Assembly: GCA_031213475.1 (NCBI GenBank)
Contig: JARUPZ010000004.1
Span: forward strand, 2,505,501-2,569,500
Direction: 5' to 3'
Source: Nereocystis luetkeana
Taxonomy: Eukaryota; Sar; Phaeophyceae; Laminariales; Laminariaceae
Length of the DNA stretch: 64,000 nt
Below, one piece after another: positions 63,566 through 64,000 of this stretch. How positions within the stretch are numbered: position 1 is the first letter of the stretch; every line of letters begins with the position of its first letter. The position numbers were made by a program, and so were the translations under genes. A model generated the notes under the pieces. The model made no database searches. It worked only from the letters and a program-made list of their open reading frames with translations, and had not been told where the DNA came from.

Positions 63566-63666
63566 AAGCCTTTTAGGGCAAATTGCAGCCAGTCCCGTTT
63601 TGGGGACAAACCACTCAAACTATAAGTTGTCGTCCCCCAGAGCGGGACTGCGGTCCTAAAAGGGTT
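63566..63666. mobile_element. MITE-B copy
   Basis: 'aagccttttagggcaaattg' and 'cagtcccgttttggggacaa' left; inverted 'agcgggactgcggtcctaaa' and 'agggtt' right. Confidence 0.8.
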
Positions 63667-63696
63667 TTTAACCCCGGTCTCGTCATTTTCTGCGTA

Positions 63697-64000
63697 TGCT
63701 ACCAAGAAGCTTCGCCCTCACCGACGCACCGCGTCCGGTTCCCAAAATCGTCGTTGGTGACTGGGCGTGGGTGTGCAATACGGCTACCACCATCCACCAG
63801 CGAGCGAAAACTGACACGGACGCCAAGGCCCCTACAGCCCAAGCCCTCTCTCAGCTGGACGGGCACCTACAAAGTCCTCGCAGTTGTGGTTGAGCTTCTG
63901 TATCTGGTTCTGCCTTTTGACATGCCCGGCACGGATGTGCTCGCCGATGCGGTCCGGCTTCAACGTTGCAAAAGGCCTTGCGCTATATCCCCCAGGAGCG
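63697..64000 (+). pseudogene. LTR-retrotransposon pol relic (integrase C-terminal end), partial
   Basis: Reads APRPVPKIVVGDWAWVCNTA, TTIHQRAKTDTDAKA, then in shifted frames LSQLDGHL/SWTGTYKVLA and LPFDMPGTDV, RLQRCKR. The 'VGDWAWVYNTA--I--G' and 'L---W-GPYKVLAVG' pattern is the chromo/SH3-like end of Ty3-type integrases. Frameshifted, runs off the window edge. Confidence 0.6.

Overview
This is eukaryotic nuclear DNA dominated by one very large, intron-rich gene on the minus strand. By matching short conserved exons to protein families and checking splice sites and reading phase, I assembled a complete 28-exon model running from an ATG at 53371 down to a TGA at 1836. The exons total 3942 nt (1313 codons plus stop). 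Every junction is phase-compatible, 26 of 27 introns are GT-AG and one looks GC-AG. The predicted protein has a possible signal peptide, a full-length glycoside hydrolase family 81 (endo-1,3-beta-glucanase) domain, and three tandem CBM6 carbohydrate-binding modules. A secreted laminarinase of this kind, introns averaging about 1.8 kb, and dense non-autonomous repeats suggest a brown alga or related stramenopile. That assignment is inference, not proof.

Layout: 1-1835 is the 3' flank with degenerate tandem repeats. 1836-16853 holds ten exons for the CBM6 modules. 18421-53371 holds eighteen exons for GH81 and the N-terminus. 53372-58660 is the 5' flank, with tandem repeats and a cluster of small TA-flanked MITEs. 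58790-61568 is a 5'-truncated non-LTR retrotransposon with an intact reverse transcriptase ORF and an (AAC)n tail. 61569-64000 holds further repeats and ends in the 3' part of an LTR-retrotransposon pol relic.

The introns are built from a few repeat families: MITE-A (~106 bp, TA target duplication), MITE-B (hairpin-like, outer ends in TTAA), MITE-C (~245 bp), a retroposon with an (AAT)n tail, a tRNA-derived SINE, a G-run-headed repeat, a GATC-rich repeat, a second decayed reverse transcriptase, and many micro- and minisatellites. At least eight introns also carry decayed copies of the neighbouring exon edge ('ghost exons'), usually 130-600 bp from the real one. The gene seems to have grown partly by local tandem duplication across exon-intron borders. 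A 7-bp insertion that turns TA into TACC(A/T)GGTA recurs across the window and interrupts two MITE-A copies at sites where sister copies show the empty state. It resembles a transposon excision footprint.

The functional logic is simple: one secreted enzyme whose GH81 domain would cut 1,3-beta-glucan and whose three CBM6 modules would hold it on that substrate. I found no rRNA, tRNA gene, CRISPR or second cellular gene that I can support.
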